Below are positions 52,777-63,473 of a stretch of DNA of 64,000 nucleotides, piece by piece. The DNA comes from Reyranella sp. (GTDB taxonomy: Bacteria > Pseudomonadota > Alphaproteobacteria > Reyranellales > Reyranellaceae): assembly GCA_019750135.1 (NCBI GenBank), contig JAIEOV010000010.1, positions 1 through 64,000 on the forward strand, in the 5' to 3' direction. The position numbers were made by a program, and so were the translations under genes. The notes beneath the pieces were generated by a model. It was given only the letters and a program-made list of their open reading frames with translations. It did no database searches and was not told the origin of the DNA. Numbering within the stretch: the first letter of the stretch is position 1; every line of letters begins with the position of its first letter.

Positions 52777-53697
52777 CTAAGCCGCGCGCGGCTGCTGTGG
52801 CTGCTCCTGCTTCACTTCGGAAAGGGAGACGACCCAGTCACGGAACGCCTTGATCTTGCGCCGACGGATCGCCTCGGGCGGATAGACCAGGTAATAGGCC
52901 GCATCGGACGACATCTTGAAATCGAAGGGTATGACCAGGCGGCCGGCCTTGAGGTCGGGCGCCACCAGCGCGTGGCGGCCGAGCGCCACGCCCAACCCGT
53001 CCATCGCCGCCTGATAGGCCGCGAGAGAGAAGTCGAACGAGGTGCCGCGCGTGGAATCGACGCCCTTCACGCCGGCGGCCGTCAGCCAGACCTGCCAGTC
53101 GTCGGGGAACGGCCCGATATGCAGCAGCGTGAAGCGCTTGAGATCGGCCGGCTTCTTCAAGGCGTTCGGTCCCTTGACCAATGACGGCGCACACACCGGC
53201 ATGATGTCCTCGCTCATCAAGCGCTCGGCGGTGAGCGACGGCCAGTGGCCGCGCCCGTAGCGGATGCCGATATCGACATCCTCGCGGGAGAAATCGACCA
53301 GGCCAGTGCCGGTGCTGACGCGCACGTCGATCTCGGGATTGGTGCGCTGGAAGCCGCCCAGCCGCGGCACCAGCCACTTCACCGCGAACGACGATGTCGT
53401 CGTCACGGTGAGATGCCCGCCGCGATCCTTCTGCAGCAGCTTCTCGGTCGCTTCGTTCAGCTGATCGAACGCGGCACGCACCGACGGCAGATAGGCCTGG
53501 CCCGCTTCCGACAGCAGCAGCGAGCGATTGCGGCGCACGAATAATTTTAATCCAAGGCGTTGTTCGAGCCCGCGCACCTGGTGGCTGATGGCGGCCTGGG
53601 TGACTGAAAGCTCGTCGGCGGCATCGGTAAAGCTCATATGGCGCGCGGCGGCTTCGAAAGCACGCAATCCATTGAGCGGCGGCAGAGTTCGCTTCAT
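52777..53697 (-). CDS. LysR-family regulator, GcvA-like
   Basis: 306 residues. The N-terminal HTH is LNGLRAFEAAARHMSFTDAADELSVTQAAISHQVRGLE, quoted as AFEAAARHMSFTDAADELSV and TQAAISHQVRGLE. The effector domain begins near LTVTTTSSFAVKWLVPRLGG, as in GcvA-type proteins. It is divergent from the DUF1127 gene at 53819. Target unknown. Confidence 0.92.
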   Translation of the reverse strand: MKRTLPPLNGLRAFEAAARHMSFTDAADELSVTQAAISHQVRGLEQRLGLKLFVRRNRSLLLSEAGQAYLPSVRAAFDQLNEATEKLLQKDRGGHLTVTTTSSFAVKWLVPRLGGFQRTNPEIDVRVSTGTGLVDFSREDVDIGIRYGRGHWPSLTAERLMSEDIMPVCAPSLVKGPNALKKPADLKRFTLLHIGPFPDDWQVWLTAAGVKGVDSTRGTSFDFSLAAYQAAMDGLGVALGRHALVAPDLKAGRLVIPFDFKMSSDAAYYLVYPPEAIRRRKIKAFRDWVVSLSEVKQEQPQQPRAA

Positions 53698-53818
53698 CGC
53701 TGTCCCATCACATGAGGTATTCTTATCAAAACAGGACAAACGGTTGTTTGTAAAGGAGGGTCGCGGAGCCCAAATCCCCGATCATCAAGGCATTCACTCT
53801 TATTCGGGGAGCAGTCCC

Positions 53819-54022
53819 ATGGCCGACCTCTCGCTTCATTACAGTTCCAAGGCGCCGCTGGCCGGTGCCTTCACTGCTTTCACCCAGCTCTTCGCGACCT
53901 GGCGCCAGCGCGCCAAGGAGCGCAAGGAGCTCTCAACCCTCGATTCCCGCACCCTGCGCGACCTCGGCTTGAGCGCCAGCGACGTCAATTTCGAGGTCAA
54001 CAAGCCCTTCTGGCGTAGTTAG
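53819..54022 (+). CDS. DUF1127 mini-protein
   Basis: 67 residues. The C-terminal 40 are the DUF1127 motif: WRQRAKERKELSTLDSRTLR then DLGLSASDVNFEVNKPFWRS. Small Arg-rich members of this family affect RNA turnover and phosphate/carbon control in related bacteria. GGGGAG precedes the ATG. A strong terminator follows at 54089. Confidence 0.9.
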   Translation: MADLSLHYSSKAPLAGAFTAFTQLFATWRQRAKERKELSTLDSRTLRDLGLSASDVNFEVNKPFWRS

Positions 54023-54088
54023 CGCGTCCCCGAATCCGGAGCCGGCCCGTTTGTTACCCTGCGCGGGCCTTACCCTCTCCGGACACTG

Positions 54089-54138
54089 GCCGGCGGTCGA
54101 TCCTCAGCCTCCCTGTCGACCGCCGGCTTTTTCTTTTT
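54089..54138 (+). terminator. rho-independent terminator
   Basis: GCCGGCGGTCGA (54089-54100) pairs perfectly with TCGACCGCCGGC (54116-54127) across a 15-base loop. TTTTTCTTTTT follows directly. It ends the first DUF1127 transcript. Confidence 0.92.
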
Positions 54139-54198
54139 CGCGAATTGCCCGTCGTGGGCCGGATAGAGACCACACCGGCCGTGCTGCTTTGCTGCGGC

Positions 54199-54357
54199 AT
54201 GGTCCGGTGTCTTGTCCGAAGAATTCTCACCGAATGGCGCCGTCGCGCGCGTAGCCGCCGCGACATCGGCAGGATCGATTACTGCACCCTGCGCGATCTC
54301 GGCCTCGATCCCGGCCAGATGCGATTCGAGGCAGAAAAGCCGTTCTGGCGCGCCTGA
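54199..54357 (+). CDS. second DUF1127-like mini-protein
   Basis: 52 residues from the ATG at 54199: LTEWRRRARSRRDIGRIDYC then TLRDLGLDPGQMRFEAEKPFWRA (parts). It shares the LRDLGL core and the terminal EKPFWR with its neighbour. The start is uncertain; an in-frame TTG at 54145 would give 70 residues but would begin just after the terminator T-run. Promoter not obvious. Confidence 0.75.
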   Translation: MVRCLVRRILTEWRRRARSRRDIGRIDYCTLRDLGLDPGQMRFEAEKPFWRA

Positions 54358-54381
54358 CCTTATGTGCTAGAGCCTCGGCGG

Positions 54382-55599
54382 ATGGCTCTCTCCGACCTCC
54401 AGATCCAGACATTGGCGCGCGACGCCGTGCAGCGCGCGGCCGCAGGCGACTTCGTCGGCGCCGAGCCGCTGCTGGCGCAGGTCGCCGAGGCGCGGCCAAA
54501 CTCCGGACAGGCGCTGCATCTCCTGGGCCAGGCGCGCTTGAAGCTCGGCCGCTTCGCCGAGGCGCGCGAGCCGCTGGAGCGCGCCGCCAAGTTCCTGCCC
54601 AAGGAGGTCTCGGCCCAGGTCAACCTGGCCGGCTGCCTGTCGATCCTGGGCGAGCATGCGGCGTCGCTGACCGCCCTCGAGCGCGCCCATCGCCTCAAGC
54701 CCGGCGATGCCGCCATCGCCCACAACAAAGGCCGCGCATTCGAGGCGTTGGGCCGGCTCGACGAGGCCGAGCAGGCCTACAACGAAGCCTTGTCGATCGA
54801 CCATCGCCTGATGCCCACACTGTCGGCGCGCGCCAATCTTCTCGCCACGCGCGGCGACTGGATCGGTGCCTTGGCCGATCTCGAGATGGCGCTGACCAGC
54901 CGGCCCAACGATCCGCATCTGCGCCTGCGCCGCGGCAACTTGCTGTTGCGCCAGGGCGACTGGCTGCGCGGGCTATCAGACTATGAAGCGCGGCTGGAGC
55001 TGCCGGGCGAGCGTTACGCGCCGGACCTGCCGCGCTGGCAGGGCGAGCCCCTGGCCGGCCGGCTGCTGATCTATCCCGAGCAGGCCGACATCGAGAGCGA
55101 CGCGGCTCTGCGCGACACGCTGATGCTGGCGCGCGGCGTCGAGGCAACGGTGCAGTGCTCGCCTCGCTTGGCCGACTGGCTCGACATGCCGACGATCCAG
55201 CGCGGCGCGGCGCTCGACGGCTTTGTTGCCGCAGCGCCCTTGCGCAGCCTGCCGTATCTCCTGGGCTGGACGCTCGACGCCCTGCCCTCGCCGGGAGCGC
55301 TGCGGACGACGGCGCAAGCCGCCTCGACACGCGTCGGCTGGTTCACCGACTACCCGCCGCCCGCCGGTATCGATATCGAACGCAGCCCCGAGCAGGTCCC
55401 GGCGTGCCGCATGGTCGTCGGCGAAGACGTCTGGCCTGTTCATCTCGCCGCGCGGCTCGGCCTTCCGACGATCGTCCTGGTGCCTTCCGGTGGCGACTGG
55501 CTGTGGGGACCGCAGCCCGGCGATTCTCCCTGGTATCAATCGGCCGAGGTTCTGCCGGCCGGCGATGCAGCGGCACTGGCGTCGCGACTCGCCTTCTGA
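54382..55599 (+). CDS. TPR protein with GT9/heptosyltransferase-like C-terminus
   Basis: 405 residues. Residues 10-210 hold about five or six TPR units ([29 protein letters not shown], e.g. [18 protein letters not shown]). The C-terminal half ([10 protein letters not shown] onward, [19 protein letters not shown] and [13 protein letters not shown]) resembles the degenerate glycosyltransferase-like domain of TPR proteins. ATG at 54382 preferred over a GTG 6 codons upstream. Its last 64 bases overlap the convergent RND gene. Confidence 0.75.
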   Translation: MALSDLQIQTLARDAVQRAAAGDFVGAEPLLAQVAEARPNSGQALHLLGQARLKLGRFAEAREPLERAAKFLPKEVSAQVNLAGCLSILGEHAASLTALERAHRLKPGDAAIAHNKGRAFEALGRLDEAEQAYNEALSIDHRLMPTLSARANLLATRGDWIGALADLEMALTSRPNDPHLRLRRGNLLLRQGDWLRGLSDYEARLELPGERYAPDLPRWQGEPLAGRLLIYPEQADIESDAALRDTLMLARGVEATVQCSPRLADWLDMPTIQRGAALDGFVAAAPLRSLPYLLGWTLDALPSPGALRTTAQAASTRVGWFTDYPPPAGIDIERSPEQVPACRMVVGEDVWPVHLAARLGLPTIVLVPSGGDWLWGPQPGDSPWYQSAEVLPAGDAAALASRLAF

Positions 55600-58500
55600 G
55601 CCGTCCACTCACGCATCCGCTGGAACACCACGTACAGCATCGGGATGACGAAGATGCCGAAGATGGCAGCCGCCAGCATGCCGCCGAACACCGGCGTGCC
55701 CACGGCGCGGCGGCTGGCAGCGCCGGCGCCTTCGGCGATCACCAGCGGCAGCAGTCCCAGGATGAAGGCGAAGCTGGTCATGATCACCGGCCGGAAGCGC
55801 AGCCGCGCGCCCTCGACCGCCGAGTCCAGGATCTCGCGGCCATGTCGTCGTTGCTCGACCGCGAACTCGACGATCAGGATGCCGTTCTTGGCGGCAAGCG
55901 CCACCAGCACCACCAGGCCGATCTGGGCATAGACGTCGAAGGCAAGCCCCAGCCACCACACGAAGGCGATGGCGCCCAGCACGCCGACCGTGACCGACAG
56001 CAGCACGGGCAGCGGGATGTTCCAGCTCTCGTACAGCGCCACCAGGAAGAGATAGGCGAACAGGATGGCCAGCCCCAGCACGATGCCGGTCTGGCCGGAA
56101 GCCAGCTTCTCCTGCAGCGCGGTGCCCGTCCATTCGAAGCCGTAGCCGGGCGGCAGCGTCGTCGCCGAAAGCTGCTCCATGGCGGCCAGCGCCTGGCCCG
56201 AGCTGAAGCCGGGCTTGGGCGCGCCGTTGATGATGGCGGCGCGGAAGCCGTTGTAGCGGATGACGACCTGCGGCCCGAGCACGAGCTTGGCGGTGGCCAG
56301 TGAGCGCACCGGCACCATGGCGCCGGCGCTGTTGCGGACATAGACGCGATAGATGTCGTCGACCGTGTCGCGGAAGCGATCCTCCGATTCGATGTTCACC
56401 TGCCAGGTGCGGCCGAACAGGTTGAAGTCGTTGACGTAGTAGCCGCCGAGACTGGCCTGCAGGGCGGTGAAGATGTCGCTCACCCTGACCCCCAGCACCT
56501 GCGCCTTGTCGCGATCGATATCGAGATAGACCTGCGGGGTGTCGGCCGCGAAGGTGGTGAAGACGCCGGCGAGCTCGGGCCGCTGGTTGGCGGCCACGGT
56601 GAGGGCGCGCGTCACCGCGGCGAGGTCGTTCGGCGACTGTCCCTGCAGGGCCTGCAGCGCGTACTGGAAGCCGCCGGTGCTGCCGAGACCCAGGATGGGC
56701 GGCAGATTGAAGGGAAAGGCGATGGCGCCCTGGATGGCGGCGAGCTTGGGGCGCAGCGCATTGATGATGGCGTCGGCCGACTGGCTGCGATCGGTGCGCC
56801 CTTCATAGGGTTTCAGGCGCACGACGAAGAAGGCGCTGTTGGACGACACGACGTAGTCGATGAAGTTCAGGCCGACCACCGACACGACGCCCTGCACGCC
56901 GGGGATCGGCCGGATGATGTCCTCGACCTCCTTGACGAGGTCGGCCGTGCGCCGGAGCGCGGCGCCCTCGGGCAGGCGCATGGCGACGAAGAACGCGCCT
57001 TGGTCCTCCGTCGGCAGGAAGCCCTGCGGCGCGACGCGGAACACGCCCCAGGCCGCCGCCGCACACACTGCGACCGCGACGACGCCGAAGATCGCCAGTC
57101 GCACCAGGCGGCGCACGATGGCGACATAGCCGTCGCGCACCCAGTCGATGGCGCCGAGCACGCGCTGCATGCCCCTTTGCAGGAGGCCGCCTCGACCATG
57201 GTCGCCGCGCTTCAGCAGCACGGAGCAGAGCGCCGGGCTCAAGGTCAAGGCGTTGACGGCCGAGATCAGCATGGCGGTCGACACCGCCACGGCGAACTGG
57301 CGGAACAGCTGGCCGCTGATGCCGGGAATGAAGGCGATCGGCACGAACACCGACAGCAGCACCAGGGTGATGGCGATGATGGGGGCCGTGATCTCGCCCA
57401 TCGCCTTCTTGGTCGCCTCGGGGACGGTGAGGTCAGGGTTCTCGTCGATGACGCGCTCGACGTTCTCGATGACGACGATGGCGTCGTCAACGACGATACC
57501 GATCGCCAGCACCAGAGCGAGCAGCGAAACGGTGTTGGCCGAGTAGCCGATCAGCAGCATGACCGCGAAGGTGCCGACGATCGACACCGGCACGGCGACC
57601 AGCGGGATGAGGGTCGTCCGGAACTTGCCCAGGAACAGGAACACGACGATCGCCACCAGCACGAAGGCGATGACCAGCGTGTGCACGACCTCGTCGATGG
57701 TCGAGGTCACGAACACCGTGGAATCCCAGAACACCTGGTACTCGAGATCCTCGGGAAAGCGCTGCTTCAACTCGTCCAGCACCTTGCGGACATTGGTCGC
57801 CACCTCGACGGCATTGGCGCCCGGCGACTGGAAGATGCCGATCGTTGCCGACGGCGACCCGTTGAAGCGGCTGTAGCGCTCCTGGCTCTTGGCGCCGAGA
57901 TCGGCGCGGGCGACGTCCTTGACCCGCACGACCGAGCCGTCGGGATTGGCGCGGATCACGATGTTGTCGAACTGGTCGGGCCGCGTCAGGCGGCCCTGGG
58001 TCTTGATGGTGAGCTGGAACTGCTGGGCCTGCGGCGCCGGCGCGGCGCCGATGCGGCCGAGCGCGGCCTGGATGTTCTGGTTCTGCACCGCCGTCACCAC
58101 GTCGGTCGGCGTGAGGTTGAAGGCCGTCATCCGGTCGGTGTCGAGCCACAAACGCAGCGAATAGTCGAGCGCGCCGAACAGGCTCGCCTGGCCGACGCCG
58201 CGGATCTTGGACAGCTGGTCGATGACGTTGATGGTGGCGTAGTTGTTGAGATAGAGCGCGTCGAAGGTGTTCTTGGGCGAATTTATGGTGATCACCTGCA
58301 GCAGCGCCGCCGACTTCTTGCGGATGACGAGGCCCTGGCGCTGGACCTCCTGTGGCAGAAGCGGCGTGGCGAGCTGGGCGCGGTTCTGGACGTTCACCGT
58401 ATTGATGTCGGGGTCGGTGCCGAGCGCGAACGTGACGGTGAGATTGTAGCTGCCGTCGGCGGCGCTGGCCGACTGGTAGTAGAGCGCGTTGTCGACGCCG

Positions 58501-58712
58501 ACGATCTGCTGCTCGATGGGCTGCGCCACCGTGGTCTCGACGACCTCGGCATCGGCGCCGGGATAGGCGGCGGTGAGCGAAACCTGAGGCGGCACGATCT
58601 CGGGGAACTGCGCCACGGGGATCTGGAAGATCGCGATCAGGCCGGCGAGCGTGATGACGATCGAGACGACGAAGGCCAGACGCGGCCGGTCGATGAAGAT
58701 GCCGGAGATCAT
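55536..58712 (-). CDS. RND multidrug efflux pump (AcrB/MexB-like)
   Basis: 1058-residue HAE1-type RND transporter with 12 membrane segments and two large periplasmic loops. N-terminus [20 protein letters not shown]. Transmembrane helix 4 has the proton-relay aspartates in [20 protein letters not shown] conserved [16 protein letters not shown] loop is present. It exports drugs or other hydrophobic compounds with the adaptor encoded upstream. No TolC-type gene is in view. The gap to the adaptor gene holds a palindromic repeat. Confidence 0.95.
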   Translation of the reverse strand: MISGIFIDRPRLAFVVSIVITLAGLIAIFQIPVAQFPEIVPPQVSLTAAYPGADAEVVETTVAQPIEQQIVGVDNALYYQSASAADGSYNLTVTFALGTDPDINTVNVQNRAQLATPLLPQEVQRQGLVIRKKSAALLQVITINSPKNTFDALYLNNYATINVIDQLSKIRGVGQASLFGALDYSLRLWLDTDRMTAFNLTPTDVVTAVQNQNIQAALGRIGAAPAPQAQQFQLTIKTQGRLTRPDQFDNIVIRANPDGSVVRVKDVARADLGAKSQERYSRFNGSPSATIGIFQSPGANAVEVATNVRKVLDELKQRFPEDLEYQVFWDSTVFVTSTIDEVVHTLVIAFVLVAIVVFLFLGKFRTTLIPLVAVPVSIVGTFAVMLLIGYSANTVSLLALVLAIGIVVDDAIVVIENVERVIDENPDLTVPEATKKAMGEITAPIIAITLVLLSVFVPIAFIPGISGQLFRQFAVAVSTAMLISAVNALTLSPALCSVLLKRGDHGRGGLLQRGMQRVLGAIDWVRDGYVAIVRRLVRLAIFGVVAVAVCAAAAWGVFRVAPQGFLPTEDQGAFFVAMRLPEGAALRRTADLVKEVEDIIRPIPGVQGVVSVVGLNFIDYVVSSNSAFFVVRLKPYEGRTDRSQSADAIINALRPKLAAIQGAIAFPFNLPPILGLGSTGGFQYALQALQGQSPNDLAAVTRALTVAANQRPELAGVFTTFAADTPQVYLDIDRDKAQVLGVRVSDIFTALQASLGGYYVNDFNLFGRTWQVNIESEDRFRDTVDDIYRVYVRNSAGAMVPVRSLATAKLVLGPQVVIRYNGFRAAIINGAPKPGFSSGQALAAMEQLSATTLPPGYGFEWTGTALQEKLASGQTGIVLGLAILFAYLFLVALYESWNIPLPVLLSVTVGVLGAIAFVWWLGLAFDVYAQIGLVVLVALAAKNGILIVEFAVEQRRHGREILDSAVEGARLRFRPVIMTSFAFILGLLPLVIAEGAGAASRRAVGTPVFGGMLAAAIFGIFVIPMLYVVFQRMREWTAQKASRDASAAASPAGRTSAD

Positions 58713-58720
58713 GGCTGTCC

Positions 58721-58845
58721 TCCGTCATCCCGAGCGAAGCCGCCCACAGGGCGGCGTAGCCGAGGGACCTCCTCTTGTGGATGCGTCGACAAAACAGGTC
58801 CCTCCGCTCCGCCTCGCTTCGCGAGGCTCCGGTCGGGATGACGGA
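58721..58845. repeat. palindromic repeat inside efflux operon
   Basis: Outer arms TCCGTCATCCCGA (58721-58733) and its exact complement (58833-58845), with inner arms GAGGGACCT (58762-58770) and AGGTCCCTC (58796-58804). It fills almost the whole gap between the adaptor stop and the RND start. Its transcript could form a long stem. Confidence 0.8.
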
Positions 58846-58853
58846 TTTTTGCC

Positions 58854-60029
58854 CTAACCATCCGACGCCGCCTGCAGGACCGTCGCCTGCACCACCTGCC
58901 CCGGCCGCACCTTCTGGATGCCGTCGACGATCACCTTGTCGCCCTCCTTGAGGCCCGAGGCGACGACGACGTCGGTGCCGCGTTGCGGGCCGGTCTGCAC
59001 GCGCCGCTGCTCGACCTTTTGCTGGTCGTTGACGACCAGCACGTAGTAGCCGGACTGGTCGACCTGCAGCGCCGACTGCGGCACCACGAGCCGCGGCGCC
59101 TCCTGGCGCTCGCGGATGATGGCCGTCACGAACTGGCCGTCGGTCAGGGTGCGATCGGGATTGGGGATGGTCGCCCGCATGATCAGCGAATCGGTCTGCG
59201 GATCGACCTGCGGGTCCGTGAGGTTCCACACGCCACGCTGGGTGTATTCCTGGCCACTGGGCAGCCGCACGCGGATGTCGATCTTGGCCATCCCGCCATC
59301 CTCCTTGCGGCGCGCCTCGCGGATCGCCTCGAGGTCGCGCACGCTGACCGGGAACAGCACGTAGATCGGATCCTGGCTGACGATGGTGGCGAGCACGCCG
59401 CTCGCCGGATTGACGAGATTGCCGACCGTGTAGGCGGTCCGCCCGATGCGGCCGTCGATCGGCGCGCGGATGTCGGTGTAGTCGAGATTGACCTGGGCCT
59501 GGGTCAGCGCGGCCTTTACCTGCATCACGCGGCCGGCGGCGGTATCGAGTGCCGCCTTCTTCTGGTCGACGTCGCTCTGCGGGCTGAAGTTGCGCTTGGA
59601 CAGTTCGAGGCTGCGCTCGTACTCGAGCTTGGCGTTGGTCAGGGTTGCCTCGGCGACGACGAGATTGGCCTTGGCCTGGTCGAGCGCCGCCTGGAACTGC
59701 ACCTTCTCGATCTGATAGAGCAGCTCGCCGGCCTTGACGTCCTGGCCCTCCTTGAACAGCACCTTCTCGAGGAAGCCTTCGACGCGGGCGCGCACCTCGA
59801 CCCTTTCGATGGCCTTGATGCGGCCGACGAACTCGAAGGACTGGCTGACGCCCTTCATGGTTGCGGGCCGCACACCCACGGCCGGGGCCGGCGGTGGCGC
59901 TGCGGCAGCCTGCGGTGCCTTGCTGTTATGGCTGAACAGGAACCACCCGGCGCCAGCCGCGATAACCAGTACGATCACACCGACGATGGCGATCCATCGC
60001 GATTTGGGAACAGCGCGGGAAGTCGCCAT
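58854..60029 (-). CDS. RND periplasmic adaptor (AcrA/MexA-like)
   Basis: 391 residues with an N-terminal membrane anchor ([21 protein letters not shown], parts) rather than a lipobox. The barrel-sandwich and coiled-coil hairpin are visible ([20 protein letters not shown], quoted as [36 protein letters not shown]). It links the RND pump to an outer-membrane channel. Likely first gene of the efflux operon. Confidence 0.93.
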   Translation of the reverse strand: MATSRAVPKSRWIAIVGVIVLVIAAGAGWFLFSHNSKAPQAAAAPPPAPAVGVRPATMKGVSQSFEFVGRIKAIERVEVRARVEGFLEKVLFKEGQDVKAGELLYQIEKVQFQAALDQAKANLVVAEATLTNAKLEYERSLELSKRNFSPQSDVDQKKAALDTAAGRVMQVKAALTQAQVNLDYTDIRAPIDGRIGRTAYTVGNLVNPASGVLATIVSQDPIYVLFPVSVRDLEAIREARRKEDGGMAKIDIRVRLPSGQEYTQRGVWNLTDPQVDPQTDSLIMRATIPNPDRTLTDGQFVTAIIRERQEAPRLVVPQSALQVDQSGYYVLVVNDQQKVEQRRVQTGPQRGTDVVVASGLKEGDKVIVDGIQKVRPGQVVQATVLQAASDG

Positions 60030-60147
60030 CACACGGCCTCACGATCCGCAGCGCCGAGGGCGCGCGACTGATGCCCCGCTGGTGCGACAGTCGTCCGATG
60101 CTGCGGCGCGCGAAAGCGAGATTTTCTCGGCCATGGCCTGGACGCCG

Positions 60148-62286
60148 TCATGCCGGTCGCTTCAGCAGCTCTGAGTCGATCGGCATCTTGCGCAGCCGCT
60201 TGCCGGTCGCGGCGAATATCGCATTGGCAATGGCCGGGACGATCGCCGACGTGCCCGGCTCGCCCATGCCGCCGGGCGCATCGCCGCTCTGCACGATATG
60301 CACCTCGATCTTCGGTGCTTCGTCCAGCCTCAGGACACGATACGTGTCGAAGTTCGACTGCTCGACCCGGCCGTCCTTCAGCGTGATCTCACCGTAGAGG
60401 GCGGCGCTGATGCCGAAGATCGTCGCGCTCTCGATCTGCGCCCGCACCGTGTCGGGGTTGACCACGATGCCGCAGTCGATCGCCGCCACCACGCGACGCA
60501 CCCGGACGGTCCCGTCCTTCGCCACCTCGACCTCGGCGACCTGCGCCAGATGGCTGCCGAAGACGTTCTGCACCGATACGCCGCGACCGATGCCAGCCGG
60601 CAATGCCTGACCCCAGCCGGCCTTTTCCGCCGCCAGCGCCAGCACAGCCTTGGTGCGCGGCGTCTTGTCGAGCAGCGCGAGGCGGTAGGCCACGGGATCC
60701 TGCTTTGCCGCGGCCGCCAGCTCGTCCATGAAGCTTTCGACCACGAAGATGGTGTGCGATGGCCCGACACTGCGCCAGAAGGCGGTCGGAATGCCGGGCG
60801 GTTCGACCCGCAGGTATTCGACGTGCTTGTTGGGCAGGCCGTAGATGAACTTGGCGGCGCCCTCAATGCTGTCGGGATCGAGACCGTTGTTGAAGCCCGG
60901 CGGCAGCCAGCGCGCAATCACCGAGGAACCGGCGAAGCGATGGTTCCAGGCGACCGGCTTGCCGTTCTCGTCCAGACCGGCCGACAGGCGGTCGAACCAG
61001 TAGGGCCGATACATGTCGTGCTGGATGTCCTCCTCGCGCGTCCACACGACCTTGACCGGGCCGTCGACGTTTTGCGCGATCTGCACCGCACGAGTGACGC
61101 CATCGACCTCCAGCCGGCGACCGAAGCCGCCGCCGATCAAGTGATTGTGCAGCACGACCTTTTCCAGCGGCAGGCCGGTGACCTTCGCGGCGGCGGCTTG
61201 GGCGCGCGCCGCGACCTGCGTACCGACCCAGACCTCGCAATGGTCCTTGGCGACGTGCACGGTGCAGTTCATCGGCTCCATCGTGGCGTGCGCCAGGAAC
61301 GGCGCCTGATACGTCGCCTCGACCTTCGTCGCTGCACTCTCCAGCACCTTGGCCGTGTCGCCGATATCTTCGGCGACCGGGCCGGCGGTCAGTGTCGCCT
61401 GCTCGAGCTCGCGCGCCACATCTGCCGTGGTGAGCCTGGCGTGCGGGCCGTCGTCCCATTCTATCTTCAGCGCCGCCAATCCCTTCTTGGCCGCGCCCAT
61501 ATGGTCGGCCACGACGGCCACGCAGTCGTCGAGCCGCACGACCTGGCGCACGCCCTTGACGGCCTTGGCTGCCGTGTCGTCGACGCTCTTGAGCTTGCCG
61601 CCGAAGACAGGCGACTGCGCCAGCGTGGCGATCTTCACGCCGCGCGGACGCACATCGATGCCGTAGACCGCCGTGCCGTTGACCTTGGCCGGCGCGTCGA
61701 GCCGCTTGGCGGGCGTGCCGATCAGCTTGAAGTCCTTCGGATTCTTGAGCGGCACGTCTTTGGGGACCGGCAGGCGCGCGGCGTCCGCCACGACGGCGCC
61801 GTACTTGAGGCGACGCCCGGTCGGTGGATGAACGACCTCTCCCTTCTCCGCGCGACACGACGCCGGCTCGACGTTCCAGCGCTTGGCCGCCGCCATCACG
61901 AGCAGCGTGCGCGCCACGGCGCCGGCCTGCCGCAATGGCTGCCACGACGCCATGATCGCCGTCGAACCACCCGTCGCCTGCACGCCCGCCAGCAAGGGAT
62001 TGCCGTAGGTCTTCTCGTCGGGCGGCGCATGCTCCAGCTTCACCTGGCCGAGCCCGACCTCGAGCTCCTCGGCGATCAGCATGGGAATGGCGGTGTAGGT
62101 GCCCTGGCCCATCTCGACATAGGGCATGGTGAGCACGATCGAGCCGTCCTCGCCGACGCGCACGTAGGCGTTGGGCGCGAAAGCCGTGGCAGCCTGGGAT
62201 CCGAAAGGCAGGCTGAAGCTCAGCACCAGGCCGCCGCCGGCGGCTGCACCGGCGCGCAAGAGGTGGCGTCGCGACAGGTCGGTCAT
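60148..62286 (-). CDS. molybdopterin-binding subunit of Tat-exported aldehyde/isoquinoline oxidoreductase
   Basis: 712-residue xanthine-oxidase-family large subunit of the IorB type. A Tat signal [15 protein letters not shown] is present, and the Moco-binding motifs GGGFGRRLE and [10 protein letters not shown] lie at about 450 and 680, with a catalytic Glu in the GEPG loop. It would oxidise aldehydes or N-heterocycles in the periplasm. The ATG at 62286 is one base beyond the [2Fe-2S] subunit stop. Confidence 0.92.
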   Translation of the reverse strand: MTDLSRRHLLRAGAAAGGGLVLSFSLPFGSQAATAFAPNAYVRVGEDGSIVLTMPYVEMGQGTYTAIPMLIAEELEVGLGQVKLEHAPPDEKTYGNPLLAGVQATGGSTAIMASWQPLRQAGAVARTLLVMAAAKRWNVEPASCRAEKGEVVHPPTGRRLKYGAVVADAARLPVPKDVPLKNPKDFKLIGTPAKRLDAPAKVNGTAVYGIDVRPRGVKIATLAQSPVFGGKLKSVDDTAAKAVKGVRQVVRLDDCVAVVADHMGAAKKGLAALKIEWDDGPHARLTTADVARELEQATLTAGPVAEDIGDTAKVLESAATKVEATYQAPFLAHATMEPMNCTVHVAKDHCEVWVGTQVAARAQAAAAKVTGLPLEKVVLHNHLIGGGFGRRLEVDGVTRAVQIAQNVDGPVKVVWTREEDIQHDMYRPYWFDRLSAGLDENGKPVAWNHRFAGSSVIARWLPPGFNNGLDPDSIEGAAKFIYGLPNKHVEYLRVEPPGIPTAFWRSVGPSHTIFVVESFMDELAAAAKQDPVAYRLALLDKTPRTKAVLALAAEKAGWGQALPAGIGRGVSVQNVFGSHLAQVAEVEVAKDGTVRVRRVVAAIDCGIVVNPDTVRAQIESATIFGISAALYGEITLKDGRVEQSNFDTYRVLRLDEAPKIEVHIVQSGDAPGGMGEPGTSAIVPAIANAIFAATGKRLRKMPIDSELLKRPA

Positions 62287-62287
62287 G

Positions 62288-62764
62288 TCAGCCTCCCTTG
62301 CTCTGCGTTGCGGGCTGTGCGGCCTGCTTGATGGCCTCGCGGATGCGGCCGTAGGTACCGCAGCGGCAGATGTTGCCGGACATCGCGTCGTCGATGTCGC
62401 TGTCGGTGGGCTTGGGATTGGTAGCCAGCAGCGCCGCTGCGGCCATGATCTGGCCGGACTGGCAATAGCCGCACTGCACGACCTCGCGATCAAGCCAGGC
62501 CTTCTGCACCTTGGCCCCGGCCGCGGTGCCGCCGATCGCCTCGATGGTGGTGATCGCCGAGCCATTCAGGCTCTCGACCGGCGTGACGCAGGAGCGGGTC
62601 GCCGCGCCGTCGACATGCACGGTGCAGGCGCCGCATTGGGCGATGCCGCAGCCGAACTTCGTGCCCGTCATGCCCAGCACGTCGCGCAGCACCCACAATA
62701 GCGGCGTGTCGCCGTCGACGTCGACGTTGTGCATCTTGCCATTGATCTTGAGCGAATAGGCCAT
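62288..62764 (-). CDS. [2Fe-2S] subunit of molybdenum hydroxylase
   Basis: 158 residues with two clusters: plant-type CGIAQCGAC plus a later Cys, and the helical CGYCQSGQ and CRCGTY motif. It lacks its own signal and is probably exported attached to the Tat-tagged large subunit. Starts 3 bases after the P460-like gene stop. Confidence 0.94.
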   Translation of the reverse strand: MAYSLKINGKMHNVDVDGDTPLLWVLRDVLGMTGTKFGCGIAQCGACTVHVDGAATRSCVTPVESLNGSAITTIEAIGGTAAGAKVQKAWLDREVVQCGYCQSGQIMAAAALLATNPKPTDSDIDDAMSGNICRCGTYGRIREAIKQAAQPATQSKGG

Positions 62765-62767
62765 GGC

Positions 62768-63304
62768 TCACCTCTTGCCGTAGGCGGTGAAGATGTAGTC
62801 CTTCGCCTTCACGATCGTGTGGCAGGCGAACCCGCAGTCGGTGCCGCGACCTTCGGGCTTGTAGGTGTCGGTGGCGGAATCATAGGTGAAACGGGCGTAA
62901 CCCCAGCCGCCGCTGTTCGCGAAGCGCTTGCTGTCCTTGGTGATGAACAGCACCTCGTTCAGCGTGGACGAGATGCGCACGTCGAAGGGAGCCTCGGTGC
63001 TCTTCACCGGCTTCCACTGGATCTTGGCGATCGTCGAGCCCTCGGGGAATGGCTGGCCGTTGAGAGGAACGCCGGCCTGGTATGCCGCGATCATCGTCGG
63101 ATTGGCGACCATGACCTTGAGGTCGTGCTCGGTCTGGCTGGCGCCCACGGCAGCCCAGGTCTCGTAGCCTCTGAACTCCGACAGAGCGAGACCGTCGGGC
63201 ACGGCCACGATGTACTTGTCGGCCGCGACGAGCGTGTGGGCGCCCAGCACGGCGGCGGCGACCCCTCCTGTCAGGGCGAGCAGGGTGGGAAGTTTCTTCA
63301 TCAT
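62768..63304 (-). CDS. cytochrome P460-family protein with CX3CH haem site
   Basis: 178 residues with a signal peptide (to about LVAA) and a cytochrome P460 fold pattern: WAAVGASQTEHDLKVMVAN, FPEGSTIAKIQWKP and FVHT-like C-terminal haem segment CGFACHTIVKAKDYIFT. The haem motif is C-x3-C-H, not the usual C-x2-C-H. As first gene of the molybdenum hydroxylase operon it may accept its electrons. Confidence 0.85.
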   Translation of the reverse strand: MMKKLPTLLALTGGVAAAVLGAHTLVAADKYIVAVPDGLALSEFRGYETWAAVGASQTEHDLKVMVANPTMIAAYQAGVPLNGQPFPEGSTIAKIQWKPVKSTEAPFDVRISSTLNEVLFITKDSKRFANSGGWGYARFTYDSATDTYKPEGRGTDCGFACHTIVKAKDYIFTAYGKR

Positions 63305-63473
63305 CGTTCTCCCCCGTTGGGCACTCGTTGTTCAAGCACCGAACAGTTACGCCGCGCCTCGCGCGATTGCTCGTTATCGTCTGTTAAGAGTTGTAAGAGC
63401 TGCGTCGGCACTGCGCCTATTGAACGATGGTATAGGTGGCGATGATCGAAGACGGTGGGCACGCGACGGCAAC
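63305..63473. other. intergenic gap before P460 operon
   Basis: 169 bases carrying the promoter region of the P460/molybdenum hydroxylase operon. I see no clear operator or RNA gene. Confidence 0.4.
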
